DNA from: Halalkalibacillus sediminis
Lineage (GTDB): Bacteria; Bacillota; Bacilli; Bacillales; Alkalibacillaceae
Assembly (NCBI RefSeq): GCF_002844535.1
Contig: NZ_PJNH01000001.1
Location: 868,001 to 932,000, forward strand
Reading direction: 5' to 3'
Length of the DNA stretch: 64,000 bases
Shown here: positions 1 to 11,151 of the stretch, in pieces
How the letters are laid out: the number at the start of each line of letters is the position of its first letter
Numbering within the stretch: the first letter of the stretch is position 1
The notes under the pieces: model-generated
Told to the model about the DNA's origin: nothing
What the model saw: the letters and a program-made list of their open reading frames with translations, nothing else
Database searches by the model: none
Made by a program: the position numbers and the translations under genes

Positions 1-941
1 TCCATAAATTCTTCATCAGTTTCGCCTGGAAAACCAACGATAACATCAGATGTAATCGCAAGACCCGGTAAAGCTTTTTTCACTTTTTCTACACGGCCAT
101 GATAAAACTCCATCGTATATTTGCGTCGCATTCTTTTAAGAACAGTATCAGAGCCTGACTGAAGTGGAATATGCAAGTGACGCACAATTTTATCTGATTC
201 ATTGAGAACATCAATCACTTCGTCAGTAATCTGGCTTGCCTCAATAGAGGAAATTCGAATACGTTTCAAACCTACAACCTTTCTATCCAACTCACGTAAC
301 AGAGCAGCAAGATTGTAGTCCTTCAAGTCTTCACCATAACCACCTGTATGAATTCCCGTCAAAACGATTTCCTGATAGCCCGCATCGACTAATTGTTGAG
401 CTTGTTTTATTACATCCTCAGGTGGTCTGGAGCGCATTAGACCACGCGCCCAAGGAATGATACAAAACGTGCAGAAATTGTTACAACCTTCCTGGATTTT
501 CAGGGAAGCTCTTGTACGGTCAGTAAATTGTGGTACGTCCATTTCTTCGAACACACGAGTTTTCATGATATTAGAAACACCGTTGATCGGTTGGCGTGCA
601 TCTTTATATTCTTCTATGTACTCCAGCATCTTTCGACGCTCCTGTGTTCCAACCACAATATCAACACCTGGGATATTCATAATTTCATCAGGTGAAGTCT
701 GTGCATAACATCCAGTTACACATATAACTGCATCAGGATTTTTTCTAATTGCACGACGAATTACCTGGCGACTTTTCTTGTCCCCAGTGTTAGTCACTGT
801 ACATGTATTAATTACATAAACGTCAGAGTGTTGGTCGAACTCCACACGTTCGTAGTCACTTTCTTTAAAAAACTGCCAAATGGCTTCAGTTTCATAATGG
901 TTTACCTTACAGCCAAGGGTGTGAAATGCAACTGTTGTCAC
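1..941 (-). CDS. mtaB: tRNA t6A37 methylthiotransferase MtaB (3' end outside window)
   Basis: Radical-SAM methylthiotransferase that converts t6A37 to ms2t6A37 in ANN-decoding tRNAs. The gene runs off the left edge, so only about the first 313 residues are present. The UPF0004 N-terminal domain starts FHTLGCKVNHYE and carries NTCTVTN and CVTGCYAQT. The radical-SAM cluster motif is CNNFCTFC, followed by IIPWARG. I chose GTG at 941 because a GGAGGTG lies 6 nt upstream. That ribosome binding site lies inside the end of rsmE, so the two genes are probably translationally linked. It is the last visible gene of the heat-shock operon, as in B. subtilis (yqeV). Confidence 0.95.
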   Translation of the reverse strand, partial: MTTVAFHTLGCKVNHYETEAIWQFFKESDYERVEFDQHSDVYVINTCTVTNTGDKKSRQVIRRAIRKNPDAVICVTGCYAQTSPDEIMNIPGVDIVVGTQERRKMLEYIEEYKDARQPINGVSNIMKTRVFEEMDVPQFTDRTRASLKIQEGCNNFCTFCIIPWARGLMRSRPPEDVIKQAQQLVDAGYQEIVLTGIHTGGYGEDLKDYNLAALLRELDRKVVGLKRIRISSIEASQITDEVIDVLNESDKIVRHLHIPLQSGSDTVLKRMRRKYTMEFYHGRVEKVKKALPGLAITSDVIVGFPGETDEEFM

Positions 942-946
942 ACCAC

Positions 947-1699
947 TCACCTCCATTCTTCAAAATAAAAGGAAATAGCGGATAACACATAAAGTGGAGC
1001 TGTTTCCGTTCTTAGAATTCTAGGTCCTAAACGGATCGATTTAAACTGATTCGATGTCAAAAACGAAATTTCATCATTGGATAGACCACCCTCTGGTCCA
1101 ATTACAACCAATAAATTGTCGCCAGGAGAAATTTGTTTAAGTGCTTCTGCAAATGAACCATCTTCTGAAGGTGCTTTTGCTTCTAATTCACTTGCTACAA
1201 ATAAATGATCATAAGTATTTTCGCTTAAAACCTCTTTCAATGTGTGCTTCTCATGAATCAAAGGTAACTTAGAGCGATGGGATTGTTCTGCCGCTTCTTT
1301 AGAAATTTTTCGTAATCTAGAAAGTTTTTTGCTTTCCTTTTTCGAATCCCATTTGACTATCGAACGGTCCATTTGAACAGGTATAAAAGCAAACATCCCT
1401 AATTCGGTTCCTTTTTGGACAATTAACTCTAACTTATCACCTTTAGGAAGTCCTTGGACAATTGTCACTTTTACCGGCATTTCTTGTTTTTCATCTAATG
1501 CTTCGACAAGAGCACCAGTCACTTTATCATCAGTAATTTCTGTAATCTCCACTAAATAAGAAGACCCATCGACATTACAACAGATGATTTTATCACCAGA
1601 AGTCATTCTCATCACATTGACAATGTGATGTCTATCCTCTCCATCAATGTGAACTTGTTCTTTTGTCCAATTATTATCGGATATGAAATAACGTTGCAT
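947..1699 (-). CDS. rsmE: 16S rRNA (uracil1498-N3)-methyltransferase RsmE
   Basis: Methylates N3 of U1498 in 16S rRNA of the 30S subunit, using SAM. The 250-residue length is normal. An N-terminal PUA-like part (about residues 1-70) precedes a SPOUT domain. SPOUT hallmarks are QKGTELG (95-101), EAAEQSHR (about 135-142), GPEGG (201-205) and LGPRILRTETA (224-234), the last two forming the knotted SAM pocket. It lies 14 nt after prmA and just ahead of mtaB in one transcription unit. Both prmA and rsmE modify the ribosome, a common pairing in Firmicutes. Confidence 0.96.
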   Translation of the reverse strand: MQRYFISDNNWTKEQVHIDGEDRHHIVNVMRMTSGDKIICCNVDGSSYLVEITEITDDKVTGALVEALDEKQEMPVKVTIVQGLPKGDKLELIVQKGTELGMFAFIPVQMDRSIVKWDSKKESKKLSRLRKISKEAAEQSHRSKLPLIHEKHTLKEVLSENTYDHLFVASELEAKAPSEDGSFAEALKQISPGDNLLVVIGPEGGLSNDEISFLTSNQFKSIRLGPRILRTETAPLYVLSAISFYFEEWR

Positions 1700-1713
1700 T
1701 TTGATAACCTCTA

Positions 1714-2655
1714 TTATTCAGGTTTTTTGGCCACAATTGAAATCCAGTCTTCCATCTGATTCACTTCGATAATTTCAAAACCTGATTCAACTAATGTCTG
1801 TTTTACCAAGTCCTTCTTAGCTTTAATAATACCAGATGTAATGAATACTCCTCCAGGTTTAAGTCTTTCAAATGCATCGTCTGTGAACTGAACAATGATT
1901 TCGGCCAGAATGTTTGAAACAATCAAATCACTCGTAGAAGTAATACCCTCTAAAAGGTTATTTTTTGATGCATCTACACGGTCATTGACTTTGTTCAACT
2001 TTGTATTGATTTGTGTGCTTTTTACGGCAACTTCATCTAAATCGTAAGAAAAGATTTTCTTTGCCCCTAATAAAGCTGCAGCAATAGACAATACTCCTGA
2101 ACCTGAACCAACATCTAAAACAATATCATCCTCATGTAGATATTGTTCTAAGGCTTGTAAACTTAATACAGTCGTCGGATGTGTTCCAGTTCCAAATGCC
2201 ATACCTGGATCCAGCTCGATGATGATTTCATCACTACTAACTGGAGTGTAATCTTCCCATGTAGGAATGATTGTAATTTTCTCTGAAATTTTAACTGGTT
2301 TATAGTATTTCTTCCAAGCCGTTGCCCATTCTTCTTCGTTCACTTCGGAAATAGTGACTTGGTTTTTACCAATATCGATATCAAATTGTACAAGATTACT
2401 GATTGATTGCTTAATTTCATCAACTGTTTCACCTAAAAAGCTATTGACTGGAAGGTAAGCTTTAACGTATACACCTTCTTCAGGATAGTCGTTAGGATCA
2501 AGCTCATAAATTGTCCCATACAAGGTTACATGATCCTGAAACAAGTCGCGGGGGTCTTCAATAACGACCCCACTTGCTCCCGACTCGTGTAAAATATTCG
2601 AAATAGGTTCAATCGCTTCATTAGTCGTGTGAATTTTTATTTCAGACCATTTCAA
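1714..2655 (-). CDS. prmA: Ribosomal protein L11 methyltransferase PrmA
   Basis: Class I SAM methyltransferase that trimethylates ribosomal protein L11. The protein has 313 residues, close to the B. subtilis length. LDPGMAFGTGTHPTT (148-162) is the PrmA-specific loop. The SAM-binding motif I is DVGSGSG (181-187), and SNILAEII (247-254) corresponds to the catalytic NPPY-like region. It sits 27 nt downstream of dnaJ and directly before rsmE, the conserved dnaJ-prmA-rsmE order of Bacillaceae. Confidence 0.96.
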   Translation of the reverse strand: MKWSEIKIHTTNEAIEPISNILHESGASGVVIEDPRDLFQDHVTLYGTIYELDPNDYPEEGVYVKAYLPVNSFLGETVDEIKQSISNLVQFDIDIGKNQVTISEVNEEEWATAWKKYYKPVKISEKITIIPTWEDYTPVSSDEIIIELDPGMAFGTGTHPTTVLSLQALEQYLHEDDIVLDVGSGSGVLSIAAALLGAKKIFSYDLDEVAVKSTQINTKLNKVNDRVDASKNNLLEGITSTSDLIVSNILAEIIVQFTDDAFERLKPGGVFITSGIIKAKKDLVKQTLVESGFEIIEVNQMEDWISIVAKKPE

Positions 2656-2682
2656 ATGTCATCCACTCATTTCAATTATTTA

Positions 2683-3810
2683 TTAACCTTTAAATGCACG
2701 TTTCATTCGTGTAAATAAGCTATCTGACTGCTCATCGATTTCTTCATCACTCGTAATTTCATGGAATTCTCGAAGAATTTCTTTTTGGCGGTCATTCATA
2801 TTTTTAGGAACAATTACTTTAACTAAAATATGTTGATCTCCTTGCCCGTAACCATGAACATTTGGTGCACCTTTGCCTTTCAAGCGGAAGTGCGTTCCAG
2901 TTTGAGTTCCAGCAGGAATTTTTAACTTAACCTTACCGTGTACGGTTGGAACTTCCATTTCATCACCTAGTGCTGCCTGAGTAAAGGTGATTGGCATTTC
3001 ACAAAGGATATCGTCCCCATCACGTTCGAAAAATTCATGGCGACGAACACGTACAACAACGAATAGATCCCCTGGAGGGCCACCATTCACACCAGGTCCA
3101 CCCTGGCCTGAAACTCGGATTTGTTGACCATCATCAATTCCACCTGGGATATTGATATCAATTTTCTTACGCTTTTTAACTCGCCCGGATCCGCCACAAG
3201 TAGTACATTTATCTTCAATTTCCTGTCCAGTACCTTCACACTGGTTACATACTCTACGATTAACTACTCTACCAAAAGGTGTGTTCTGTTCGACATTCAA
3301 TTGACCTGCTCCATTACATTGTGAACAGGTTTTCACATCAGATCCAGGTTTGGCTCCAGAACCTTCACATGTTTCACATTCTTCCTCTTTAGGTATATGA
3401 ATAGTTGTGTCTTTACCGAAAACCGCTTCTTCAAACTGGATTTCCATAGTATATTGCAAGTCTTGCCCTTTTCTAGGAGCATTTGGATCGCGTTGGCGAC
3501 CGCCACCTCCGAAGAACATATCAAATATATCACCGAAGTCACCAAATCCTTCAGCATTGAATCCTCCGCCGAAGCCTTGACCACCTTGTTGTGCTCCTGC
3601 ATGGCCAAATTGATCATACTGGGCACGCTTTTGTTGGTTACTTAATACTTCATATGCTTCTTTTGCTTCTTTGAATTTATCAGATGCGCCTTCTTCTTGG
3701 CTCACATCAGGATGATATTTTCTTGCTAACTTACGATATGCTTTTTTTATTTCGTCTTTGGATGCGTCTTTAGAAACACCCAAAACATCATAATAATCTC
3801 GTTTACTCAC
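2683..3810 (-). CDS. dnaJ: Chaperone DnaJ (Hsp40)
   Basis: Co-chaperone that delivers substrates to DnaK and stimulates its ATPase. From the GTG at 3810 it is 375 residues and begins [11 protein letters not shown], as in the family. The J domain carries HPD at about 33-35. A Gly/Phe-rich linker follows, then four CxxCxGxG zinc motifs at about 145-215 and the C-terminal substrate-binding domain. An upstream ATG at 3831 would add seven atypical residues with a weaker ribosome site, so GTG is preferred. A strong hairpin terminator separates it from dnaK, so DnaJ may be made at a lower level or from read-through. Confidence 0.96.
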   Translation of the reverse strand: MSKRDYYDVLGVSKDASKDEIKKAYRKLARKYHPDVSQEEGASDKFKEAKEAYEVLSNQQKRAQYDQFGHAGAQQGGQGFGGGFNAEGFGDFGDIFDMFFGGGGRQRDPNAPRKGQDLQYTMEIQFEEAVFGKDTTIHIPKEEECETCEGSGAKPGSDVKTCSQCNGAGQLNVEQNTPFGRVVNRRVCNQCEGTGQEIEDKCTTCGGSGRVKKRKKIDINIPGGIDDGQQIRVSGQGGPGVNGGPPGDLFVVVRVRRHEFFERDGDDILCEMPITFTQAALGDEMEVPTVHGKVKLKIPAGTQTGTHFRLKGKGAPNVHGYGQGDQHILVKVIVPKNMNDRQKEILREFHEITSDEEIDEQSDSLFTRMKRAFKG

Positions 3811-3903
3811 TGGATGATCACTCTCCTGCATCTTCTTGCATAAAGTTTATCATAACATTAATTCTACAACTCAATCAACGTTACATTCGAGTTCATATTC
3901 GTT

Positions 3904-3939
3904 AAAAAAGCCAAAGCCAAGAACCCTTGACTTTGACTT
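3904..3939 (-). terminator. Intrinsic terminator between dnaK and dnaJ
   Basis: On the minus strand a 14-bp stem (3926-3939 with 3908-3921, including U-G pairs) closes a 4-nt loop and is followed by a run of five T. It lies 26 nt after the dnaK stop. Partial termination here would split the operon into an abundant hrcA-grpE-dnaK message and a rarer full-length message, as described for B. subtilis. Confidence 0.85.
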
Positions 3940-3965
3940 CCTTTCAATTGTGTTATAGCTTTTGC

Positions 3966-5804
<1,839 letters not shown>

Positions 5805-5821
5805 CTATTCAATTTATGAAT

Positions 5822-6382
5822 TTATTGATTAACCTTGACCATTGCTGGTCGGATTACTCGATCTTTCAATTGGTAACCTTTTTGTAAGACTTCTACCACT
5901 TGATCAGATTCATAACCTTCTTCTTCTACTTGCATGATTGCTTGGTGCTTTTGTGGGTCGAAGCTTTCATTTTCAGCTTCTATTTCTTCAATCCCAGCAT
6001 TTGCTAGAGACTGTTGTAGTTGTTGATAAACCATTTTGACTCCGTCAACAAAAGATTGATCTTTGTCACTGACTTCTACTTGCAAAGCGCGTTCAAAGTT
6101 ATCTAAGACAGGAATCAACTCTGTCGCCAGGTCCTGAGATTTATACTTTAAATCGTTTTCTTTCTCTTTTTTAACACGACGACGGTAGTTATCGAAGTCG
6201 GCTTGAAGTCGAATCAAACGATTGTTTAGTTCTTCTTTTTCCTCAATTAACTGTTCAACTTCAGTTTTTTCTTCTTGCTCATTTTCTTCATTATTTTCTG
6301 TATCAACAGTTTGCTCTTCCACATTCTCTTTTGATACATCTTGATCATTCAACACTTGTTCATCTGTCTTTTTTTCATCCAA
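5822..6382 (-). CDS. grpE: Nucleotide exchange factor GrpE
   Basis: Exchanges ADP for ATP on DnaK. I place the start at TTG 6382 because GGGAGGTG lies 6 nt upstream, giving 186 residues (B. subtilis 187). The longer frame upstream to 6436 has no ribosome site. The acidic, low-complexity N-terminus is followed by a long dimerising coiled coil (LIRLQADFDNYRRR) and a beta-rich head ending KGYQLKDRVIRPAMVKV, the family signature that contacts DnaK. Confidence 0.95.
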   Translation of the reverse strand: MDEKKTDEQVLNDQDVSKENVEEQTVDTENNEENEQEEKTEVEQLIEEKEELNNRLIRLQADFDNYRRRVKKEKENDLKYKSQDLATELIPVLDNFERALQVEVSDKDQSFVDGVKMVYQQLQQSLANAGIEEIEAENESFDPQKHQAIMQVEEEGYESDQVVEVLQKGYQLKDRVIRPAMVKVNQ

Positions 6383-6471
6383 TACAGTCACCTCCCAAAT
6401 CAATACTCCATGTTTTCCAATTGCATAATATATCATGAATTTTTCTTAAAAACAAAGCAAAAGCGTGACAA

Positions 6472-6499
6472 AAACTTGGCATCATAAATCGCCAAGTTT
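6472..6499 (-). other. Hairpin between hrcA and grpE
   Basis: A perfect 9-bp inverted repeat, AAACTTGGC and GCCAAGTTT, with a 10-nt loop, followed on the minus strand by GTTTTTG within the same T tract. It could be a weak intrinsic terminator. It could also be a hairpin protecting the 5' end of processed grpE-dnaK mRNA, since processing between hrcA and grpE is known in B. subtilis. The sequence does not decide between these. Confidence 0.6.
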
Positions 6500-6523
6500 C
6501 ATTAAACAACCTTTGTCGTTCAA

Positions 6524-7564
6524 TTACCTGTCTGAATCTTGGTTAAACCAATCAGTCAAAGCTTGAGTCATTTGTCGGCTCCATAAATCCAATAAAGAAA
6601 CAACCTTTGCATACTCCATACGTGTCGGCCCTAATAAGGCAATAGTTCCAACTTGGTTTTCACCTAGAGAGTAAGTAGTTGTGATCAACGTGCAATTATT
6701 CATCGCCTCTATCTTATTTTCGTGACCAATAAAGATATTCATACCTTCTTTACTAGGCTTTAAGATTGGTGCGATTCTTTCTTCGCTCTCCATAATATTG
6801 AACAAAGAGCGTGCAGTATCCATGTCGTTGAACTCAGGTTGCATCAAGATATTTGATTTTCCACCTACATACAAGTTATTTGGTTGACTAGTGAACAAAG
6901 CTTTCTGTATCAAGTCATATGATTGCTGAAAGTCAGACGTATACCTTTGTAATAGGTCAGTTACTTCACTTTCAATCATCCGATCCAAGTATACAATCGG
7001 AACACCATACAACTTATCATTCAAAATATTCACTGTCTTCTCCAGATCTGAATGACTGATATCTGAAGGAATGGCGAATAACCTATGTTCCACATGACCG
7101 GTATTTGTAACCAAGATTGCAATAGCCGAATGTGCATTCAAAGGCACAATCTGCAATTGCTTTAGCTTGTTTTCATACACTTCCGGACCTAGTACAAGAG
7201 TTGTGTATTTAGTCATATCAGATAAGATTTGAGCGGAGTTTTGCATGACTCGCTCAACCTCGACTAGGCGTTCGTCAAATGATTCTTTGATAGCTCCAAT
7301 TTCTTTCTTAGATAACTGGAGCGGGGACATGATATTGTCAACATAATAGCGATACCCTTTTTCAGAAGGGATTCGACCCGATGAAGAATGAGTTTTAGTC
7401 AAAAATCCTAGCTCTTCTAAATCCGCCATGTCATTTCGAATTGTAGCAGGGCTAAATGTGACTTCATCCTTCTTAGAAATATTTCTGGATCCTACGGGCT
7501 GTGCTGACTGTATGAACTCATCGACGATCACTTTTAACAAAAATATTTGGCGATCTGTAAGCAT
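6524..7564 (-). CDS. hrcA: Heat-inducible transcription repressor HrcA
   Basis: Binds CIRCE elements and represses the dnaK and groE operons, with its activity dependent on GroEL. From ATG 7564 the protein is 346 residues and begins MLTDRQIFLLKVI, exactly the family start. GGGGTGAG lies 6 nt upstream. The start at 7594 reported by a longest-frame rule would lie inside the CIRCE operator and is rejected. The N-terminal winged helix includes PVGSRNISKK and ATIRNDMADLEELGFL; a GAF-like dimer domain follows. It is first in its operon and so autoregulated through CIRCE at 7581-7607. Confidence 0.96.
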   Translation of the reverse strand: MLTDRQIFLLKVIVDEFIQSAQPVGSRNISKKDEVTFSPATIRNDMADLEELGFLTKTHSSSGRIPSEKGYRYYVDNIMSPLQLSKKEIGAIKESFDERLVEVERVMQNSAQILSDMTKYTTLVLGPEVYENKLKQLQIVPLNAHSAIAILVTNTGHVEHRLFAIPSDISHSDLEKTVNILNDKLYGVPIVYLDRMIESEVTDLLQRYTSDFQQSYDLIQKALFTSQPNNLYVGGKSNILMQPEFNDMDTARSLFNIMESEERIAPILKPSKEGMNIFIGHENKIEAMNNCTLITTTYSLGENQVGTIALLGPTRMEYAKVVSLLDLWSRQMTQALTDWFNQDSDR

Positions 7565-7580
7565 GTCTATCTCACCCCTG

Positions 7581-7607
7581 TTAGCACTCATCAATATCGA
7601 GTGCTAA
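7581..7607. promoter_or_regulatory. CIRCE operator (HrcA binding site)
   Basis: Perfect consensus: TTAGCACTC, 9-nt spacer, GAGTGCTAA. It begins 10 nt downstream of the -10 box and ends 16 nt before the hrcA start, so bound HrcA would block early transcription, and the transcribed inverted repeat lies in the 5' leader. Confidence 0.98.
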
Positions 7608-7617
7608 TTCTAATAAT

Positions 7618-7646
7618 AAATTATCAAAATGATTGCATGCTGTCAA
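7618..7646 (-). promoter_or_regulatory. Sigma-A promoter of the hrcA-dnaK operon
   Basis: TTGACA (7646-7641) and TAATTT (7623-7618) with a 17-nt spacer, immediately upstream of CIRCE. The -35 box overlaps the stop codon of hemW, so the two units abut with no spare sequence. Confidence 0.85.
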
Positions 7647-8812
7647 TTCGTAAATACCTTTTTCCACATCTTTTCATCAATTAAGAAAGATGCAAAGACT
7701 TCGTTACCGAAAAGTTTCCCTTGTCTTGTCATTCGAACACTACGATTTGACTCCTCAAGAAAACCTTTCTCAATCAATTGACTGATCTGATTTTTATATA
7801 AATCGTAAAAAGAAAAACCATATTTTTGTTGGAAGTTTTGATCGGATACCCCTTGCTGCCTTCTGAGGCCCAAAAACATTTCTTCCTCCACTTTTTCTTT
7901 TAAAGTAATTGTGTCTCGGTGCAAAATTGGTTTTTCCCCTTGTTGGATTGCCTGGATGTAGTGATTGACCGGACGGATGTTCACGTATCTCTCTTCATTC
8001 AGGTATCCATGCGCACCGGCACCAAATGCAAAATATTCTTTGTTATCCCAATAGGTCAAGTTGTGAAGACTCTCATAACCTGTTTTCGAAAAATTGCTTA
8101 CCTCATAATGATTTAAACCGGCCTCTTCCATCATATCTAGTAAAGCATGGTACATTTCTACCTCATCTTCTTCTGGAGGCTTATGAAGCTTCCCTTGCTG
8201 ATGACGCAGATAAAAGACAGTCTTCGGCTCGATTTGGAGTGCATACGACGAATAGTGAGGCAAATTGAAAGCAAGCGCTTTTTCTAAAGTTCTTTTAAAA
8301 TGAGATACTGATTGCTCTGGCAATGCATAAATAAAATCCATGCTTATATTCGTTAACCCAGCAGATTGGAGCATATCTACTGATTTTTCAACATCAGCTA
8401 CCGTGTGGATTCGATTCAGCATTTCAAGATAATCATCATCTAAGACTTGTACTCCTAAAGAGATTCGATTGATTCCATATTGCTTCATCACTCTTACATG
8501 ACCCTCATTGAATTCTCCAGGATTCGCTTCTATCGTAAACTCTTTAACTGATGATATATCGTAAAAGTGGTCAATGGACTGCATCAAAACCTCTAACTGT
8601 TGCTCATTCAAACTGGTTGGTGTTCCCCCGCCGATATAAATCGTATCCATTTGCAGTTTAGAATTGTCGCCCAAATAGAACTCCATCTCTTTATGGAGAG
8701 CGTGTAGATATTCATCAGCAAGTCTTTCGTCGTAATACATTTTAGCGAAATCACAGTAGTGGCATATTTCGTGACAAAAAGGTATATGGATATATGTAGC
8801 TCTAACATTCAT
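7643..8812 (-). CDS. hemW: Radical SAM heme chaperone HemW (HemN-like)
   Basis: Radical-SAM protein that binds heme and delivers it to respiratory enzymes; older annotation calls it oxygen-independent coproporphyrinogen III oxidase. The cluster motif is CHEICHYC (C13, C17, C20), with the HemN pattern CX3CX2C and no fourth N-terminal cysteine, as in HemW. GGGTPTSL follows at about 62-69, and the C-terminal HemN domain is intact. Its 389 residues fit the family. It lies between lepA and hrcA as in B. subtilis (yqeR) and is separated from lepA by a terminator, so it needs its own promoter, which I could not place. Confidence 0.93.
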   Translation of the reverse strand: MNVRATYIHIPFCHEICHYCDFAKMYYDERLADEYLHALHKEMEFYLGDNSKLQMDTIYIGGGTPTSLNEQQLEVLMQSIDHFYDISSVKEFTIEANPGEFNEGHVRVMKQYGINRISLGVQVLDDDYLEMLNRIHTVADVEKSVDMLQSAGLTNISMDFIYALPEQSVSHFKRTLEKALAFNLPHYSSYALQIEPKTVFYLRHQQGKLHKPPEEDEVEMYHALLDMMEEAGLNHYEVSNFSKTGYESLHNLTYWDNKEYFAFGAGAHGYLNEERYVNIRPVNHYIQAIQQGEKPILHRDTITLKEKVEEEMFLGLRRQQGVSDQNFQQKYGFSFYDLYKNQISQLIEKGFLEESNRSVRMTRQGKLFGNEVFASFLIDEKMWKKVFTN

Positions 8813-8913
8813 TTAAAACACCTCTTAAGAAAAACTTGGTTTATCGCCGACTCTAAATGGCGAAACTCTTCGTTTTTACTTTAATTCTAAAACAAATAGA
8901 CTTTTTTAAATAG

Positions 8914-8944
8914 AAAAAGGAAAGACCCAAAGGCCCTTCCCTTT
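8914..8944 (-). terminator. Intrinsic terminator after lepA
   Basis: The minus-strand transcript folds into a roughly 13-bp stem with one mismatch and a TTT loop, and is followed by a T run. It overlaps the lepA stop codon. Confidence 0.8.
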
Positions 8945-10757
8945 ATTGATCATCATTCATTTCCAACACGGACATGAATGCTTCTTGTGGTACTTCAACC
9001 TTACCAACCATCTTCATCCGCTTCTTACCTTCTTTTTGCTTCTCTAGAAGTTTACGCTTCCTTGAAATATCTCCACCGTAACATTTAGATAAAACGTTCT
9101 TTCTCATCGCTTTGATTGTTGAACGAGCAACGATTTTATTTCCAATCGCTGCTTGGACCGGAACCTCGAACTGCTGTCTCGGAATCAAATCTTTCAATTT
9201 TTCAGCAATGTGTTTACCACGATGGAATGCAAAATCACGGTGTACAATAAAGGATAATGCATCAATGGATTCCCCATTAAGTAGAATATCCATTTTTACA
9301 AGGTTAGAAGTACGGTAACCGACTAATTCGTAGTCGAAAGATGCGTACCCTTTCGTCTGTGATTTCAATTGATCGAAGAAATCATAAACAATTTCGGAAA
9401 GCGGAATTTCATAAACAATGTTCACTCGATTTTCATCAAGGTATTCCATGTCCTGAAATTGACCACGTTTCTTTTGACAAATGTCCATGACCGGACCAAC
9501 GAAATCGTTTGGTACCATAACAGTTGCCTTGACAAAAGGCTCTCTCACTTCATTGACTTGCTGAGAATCTGGCATAAGAGATGGGTTTTCAATTTCAAGT
9601 AACTCGCCATCCGTTTTTTCTACTTCATATATAACACTTGGTGCAGTCGTAATTAGTTCAATGTTGAACTCTCTCTCAATACGTTCTTGGACAATTTCCA
9701 TATGAAGTAAACCTAGGAATCCACAACGGAACCCGAACCCTAATGCTTGGGATGTTTCAGCCTCATATTGTAATGAAGAGTCGTTTAATTCTAAACGTTC
9801 TAATGCTTCTCGTAGATCGTTATAATCATCAGCATCTACTGGGTACAATCCACAGAAAACCATTGGATTCATTTTTTTATAGCCCGGTAACGGCTCCTCA
9901 GCGGGACGATTTGCTAAAGTAATCGTATCACCTACTCGGCTGTCACCCACATTTTTGATAGATGCTGTAAGGAAACCAACATCACCTACATTCAATTCAT
10001 CTTGTTGAATAGGGCTAGGTGTGAACACGCCAAGTTCACTTACCTCAAATTCTTTTCCTGTTTGCATCATCCGAATTTTATCGCCTTTTTTGATACTACC
10101 TTCTTTGATACATACATAGGCTATGACACCACGGTAGGAATCATAAAGGGAATCGAAAATTAATGCTTTCGTTGGCTCCTCAGGATTGCCCACTGGAGCA
10201 GGTATATCAGAAACAATTCTCTCAAGAATTTCGTCAATTCCTTTTCCATCTTTGGCGGAAGCCAAAATCGCGTCATCTGCATCTATTCCAATGACATCCT
10301 CAATTTCCTTCTTCACTCGGTCAGGGTCTGCACTAGGTAAGTCTACTTTATTAATGACTGGGATGATCTCTAAGTCATTATCCAAAGCTAAATAGACGTT
10401 GGCCAGTGTTTGGGCCTCGATTCCTTGAGCTGCATCGACTACAAGGATTGCCCCCTCACAAGCAGCCAAACTACGGGATACCTCGTATGTAAAATCGACA
10501 TGGCCAGGTGTATCAATCAAGTGGAAAGTATATTCGTCTCCATCATTCGCGTCATATTTTAATTGAACTGCATTTAACTTAATTGTAATTCCACGTTCTC
10601 TTTCTAGGTCCATTGCATCTAGGAATTGTTCTTTCATTTCTCTTTGAGTCAATGCTTTCGTCTTCTCCAAGATTCTATCTGCTAACGTTGATTTCCCATG
10701 GTCAATGTGAGCTATAATCGAGAAGTTTCTTACATTTTGTTGTTTTTTCTTTGTCAA
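8943..10757 (-). CDS. lepA: Elongation factor 4 (LepA), ribosome-binding GTPase
   Basis: Translational GTPase that acts on the ribosome in initiation, assembly or back-translocation; its precise role is debated. The 604 residues are full length. G1 is AHIDHGKS (about 16-23), then DTPGHVDF (G3) and [10 protein letters not shown] (G4). EF-G-like domains follow, with the LepA-specific C-terminus ([21 protein letters not shown]). The start is TTG 10757 with CAGGAG upstream. A good sigma-A promoter lies just ahead, so it can be expressed apart from the sporulation genes upstream. Confidence 0.97.
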   Translation of the reverse strand: MTKKKQQNVRNFSIIAHIDHGKSTLADRILEKTKALTQREMKEQFLDAMDLERERGITIKLNAVQLKYDANDGDEYTFHLIDTPGHVDFTYEVSRSLAACEGAILVVDAAQGIEAQTLANVYLALDNDLEIIPVINKVDLPSADPDRVKKEIEDVIGIDADDAILASAKDGKGIDEILERIVSDIPAPVGNPEEPTKALIFDSLYDSYRGVIAYVCIKEGSIKKGDKIRMMQTGKEFEVSELGVFTPSPIQQDELNVGDVGFLTASIKNVGDSRVGDTITLANRPAEEPLPGYKKMNPMVFCGLYPVDADDYNDLREALERLELNDSSLQYEAETSQALGFGFRCGFLGLLHMEIVQERIEREFNIELITTAPSVIYEVEKTDGELLEIENPSLMPDSQQVNEVREPFVKATVMVPNDFVGPVMDICQKKRGQFQDMEYLDENRVNIVYEIPLSEIVYDFFDQLKSQTKGYASFDYELVGYRTSNLVKMDILLNGESIDALSFIVHRDFAFHRGKHIAEKLKDLIPRQQFEVPVQAAIGNKIVARSTIKAMRKNVLSKCYGGDISRKRKLLEKQKEGKKRMKMVGKVEVPQEAFMSVLEMNDDQ

Positions 10758-10795
10758 TGTTATTCACTCCTGTAAAGCGTCTGTTCGCTAGCTCG

Positions 10796-10824
10796 ATTAT
10801 AGCAATAGAACAAGGATTATTCAA
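10796..10824 (-). promoter_or_regulatory. Sigma-A promoter of lepA
   Basis: TTGAAT (10824-10819) and TATAAT (10801-10796) with a 17-nt spacer, about 35 nt upstream of the lepA TTG start. Confidence 0.75.
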
Positions 10825-10843
10825 TTATCAATCGTTAATGTAA

Positions 10844-11140
10844 CTAAAAGAACATAGCGGTGAACCTATTGAAAAAGTGAAAAATGAAACTGAAGATCTG
10901 TTTAACATTCTTTTCTACAATAGTCGCTAAACCGTACATGTTATTGTTTGAATCACTCGGCTCTTCCAGAACAAGGTTGTGTTTTGAAGCAAAAGAGGGT
11001 TGGGCAGAGACCTCTGTTAAATCGCTCTCTTTTTCGATGACAAATTCAGGTCTGACAGGATAATTACTCTGCTGCTGTCCTAACTCAAAACCTATTTGAA
11101 AAATGATGATTATAATCAATATTGTAAATATTGTACGCAT
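10844..11140 (-). CDS. yqxA: YqxA-like small membrane protein (DUF3679 candidate)
   Basis: A 98-residue protein with one N-terminal membrane helix (residues 4-20, IFTILIIIIIFQIGFEL), then a mostly soluble segment and a hydrophobic C-terminus (IFSFIFHFFNRF). The family has no known biochemical role. The call rests mainly on position: B. subtilis yqxA lies between spoIIP and lepA and is also a small membrane protein. It begins 11 nt after spoIIP, so it is probably cotranscribed with it in the mother cell. The similarity is not strong enough by eye to exclude an unrelated small protein. Confidence 0.65.
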   Translation of the reverse strand: MRTIFTILIIIIIFQIGFELGQQQSNYPVRPEFVIEKESDLTEVSAQPSFASKHNLVLEEPSDSNNNMYGLATIVEKNVKQIFSFIFHFFNRFTAMFF

Positions 11141-11151
11141 GTTGATCCCCC

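Noticed and set aside
3333-3645. Frames of 97 and 82 codons inside dnaJ
   Set aside because: They lie across the Gly-rich and zinc-finger coding region of dnaJ, which is fully conserved.
7565-7594. Longer hrcA start upstream of ATG 7564
   Set aside because: It would place the start inside the CIRCE operator and has no ribosome site; the family start is MLT.
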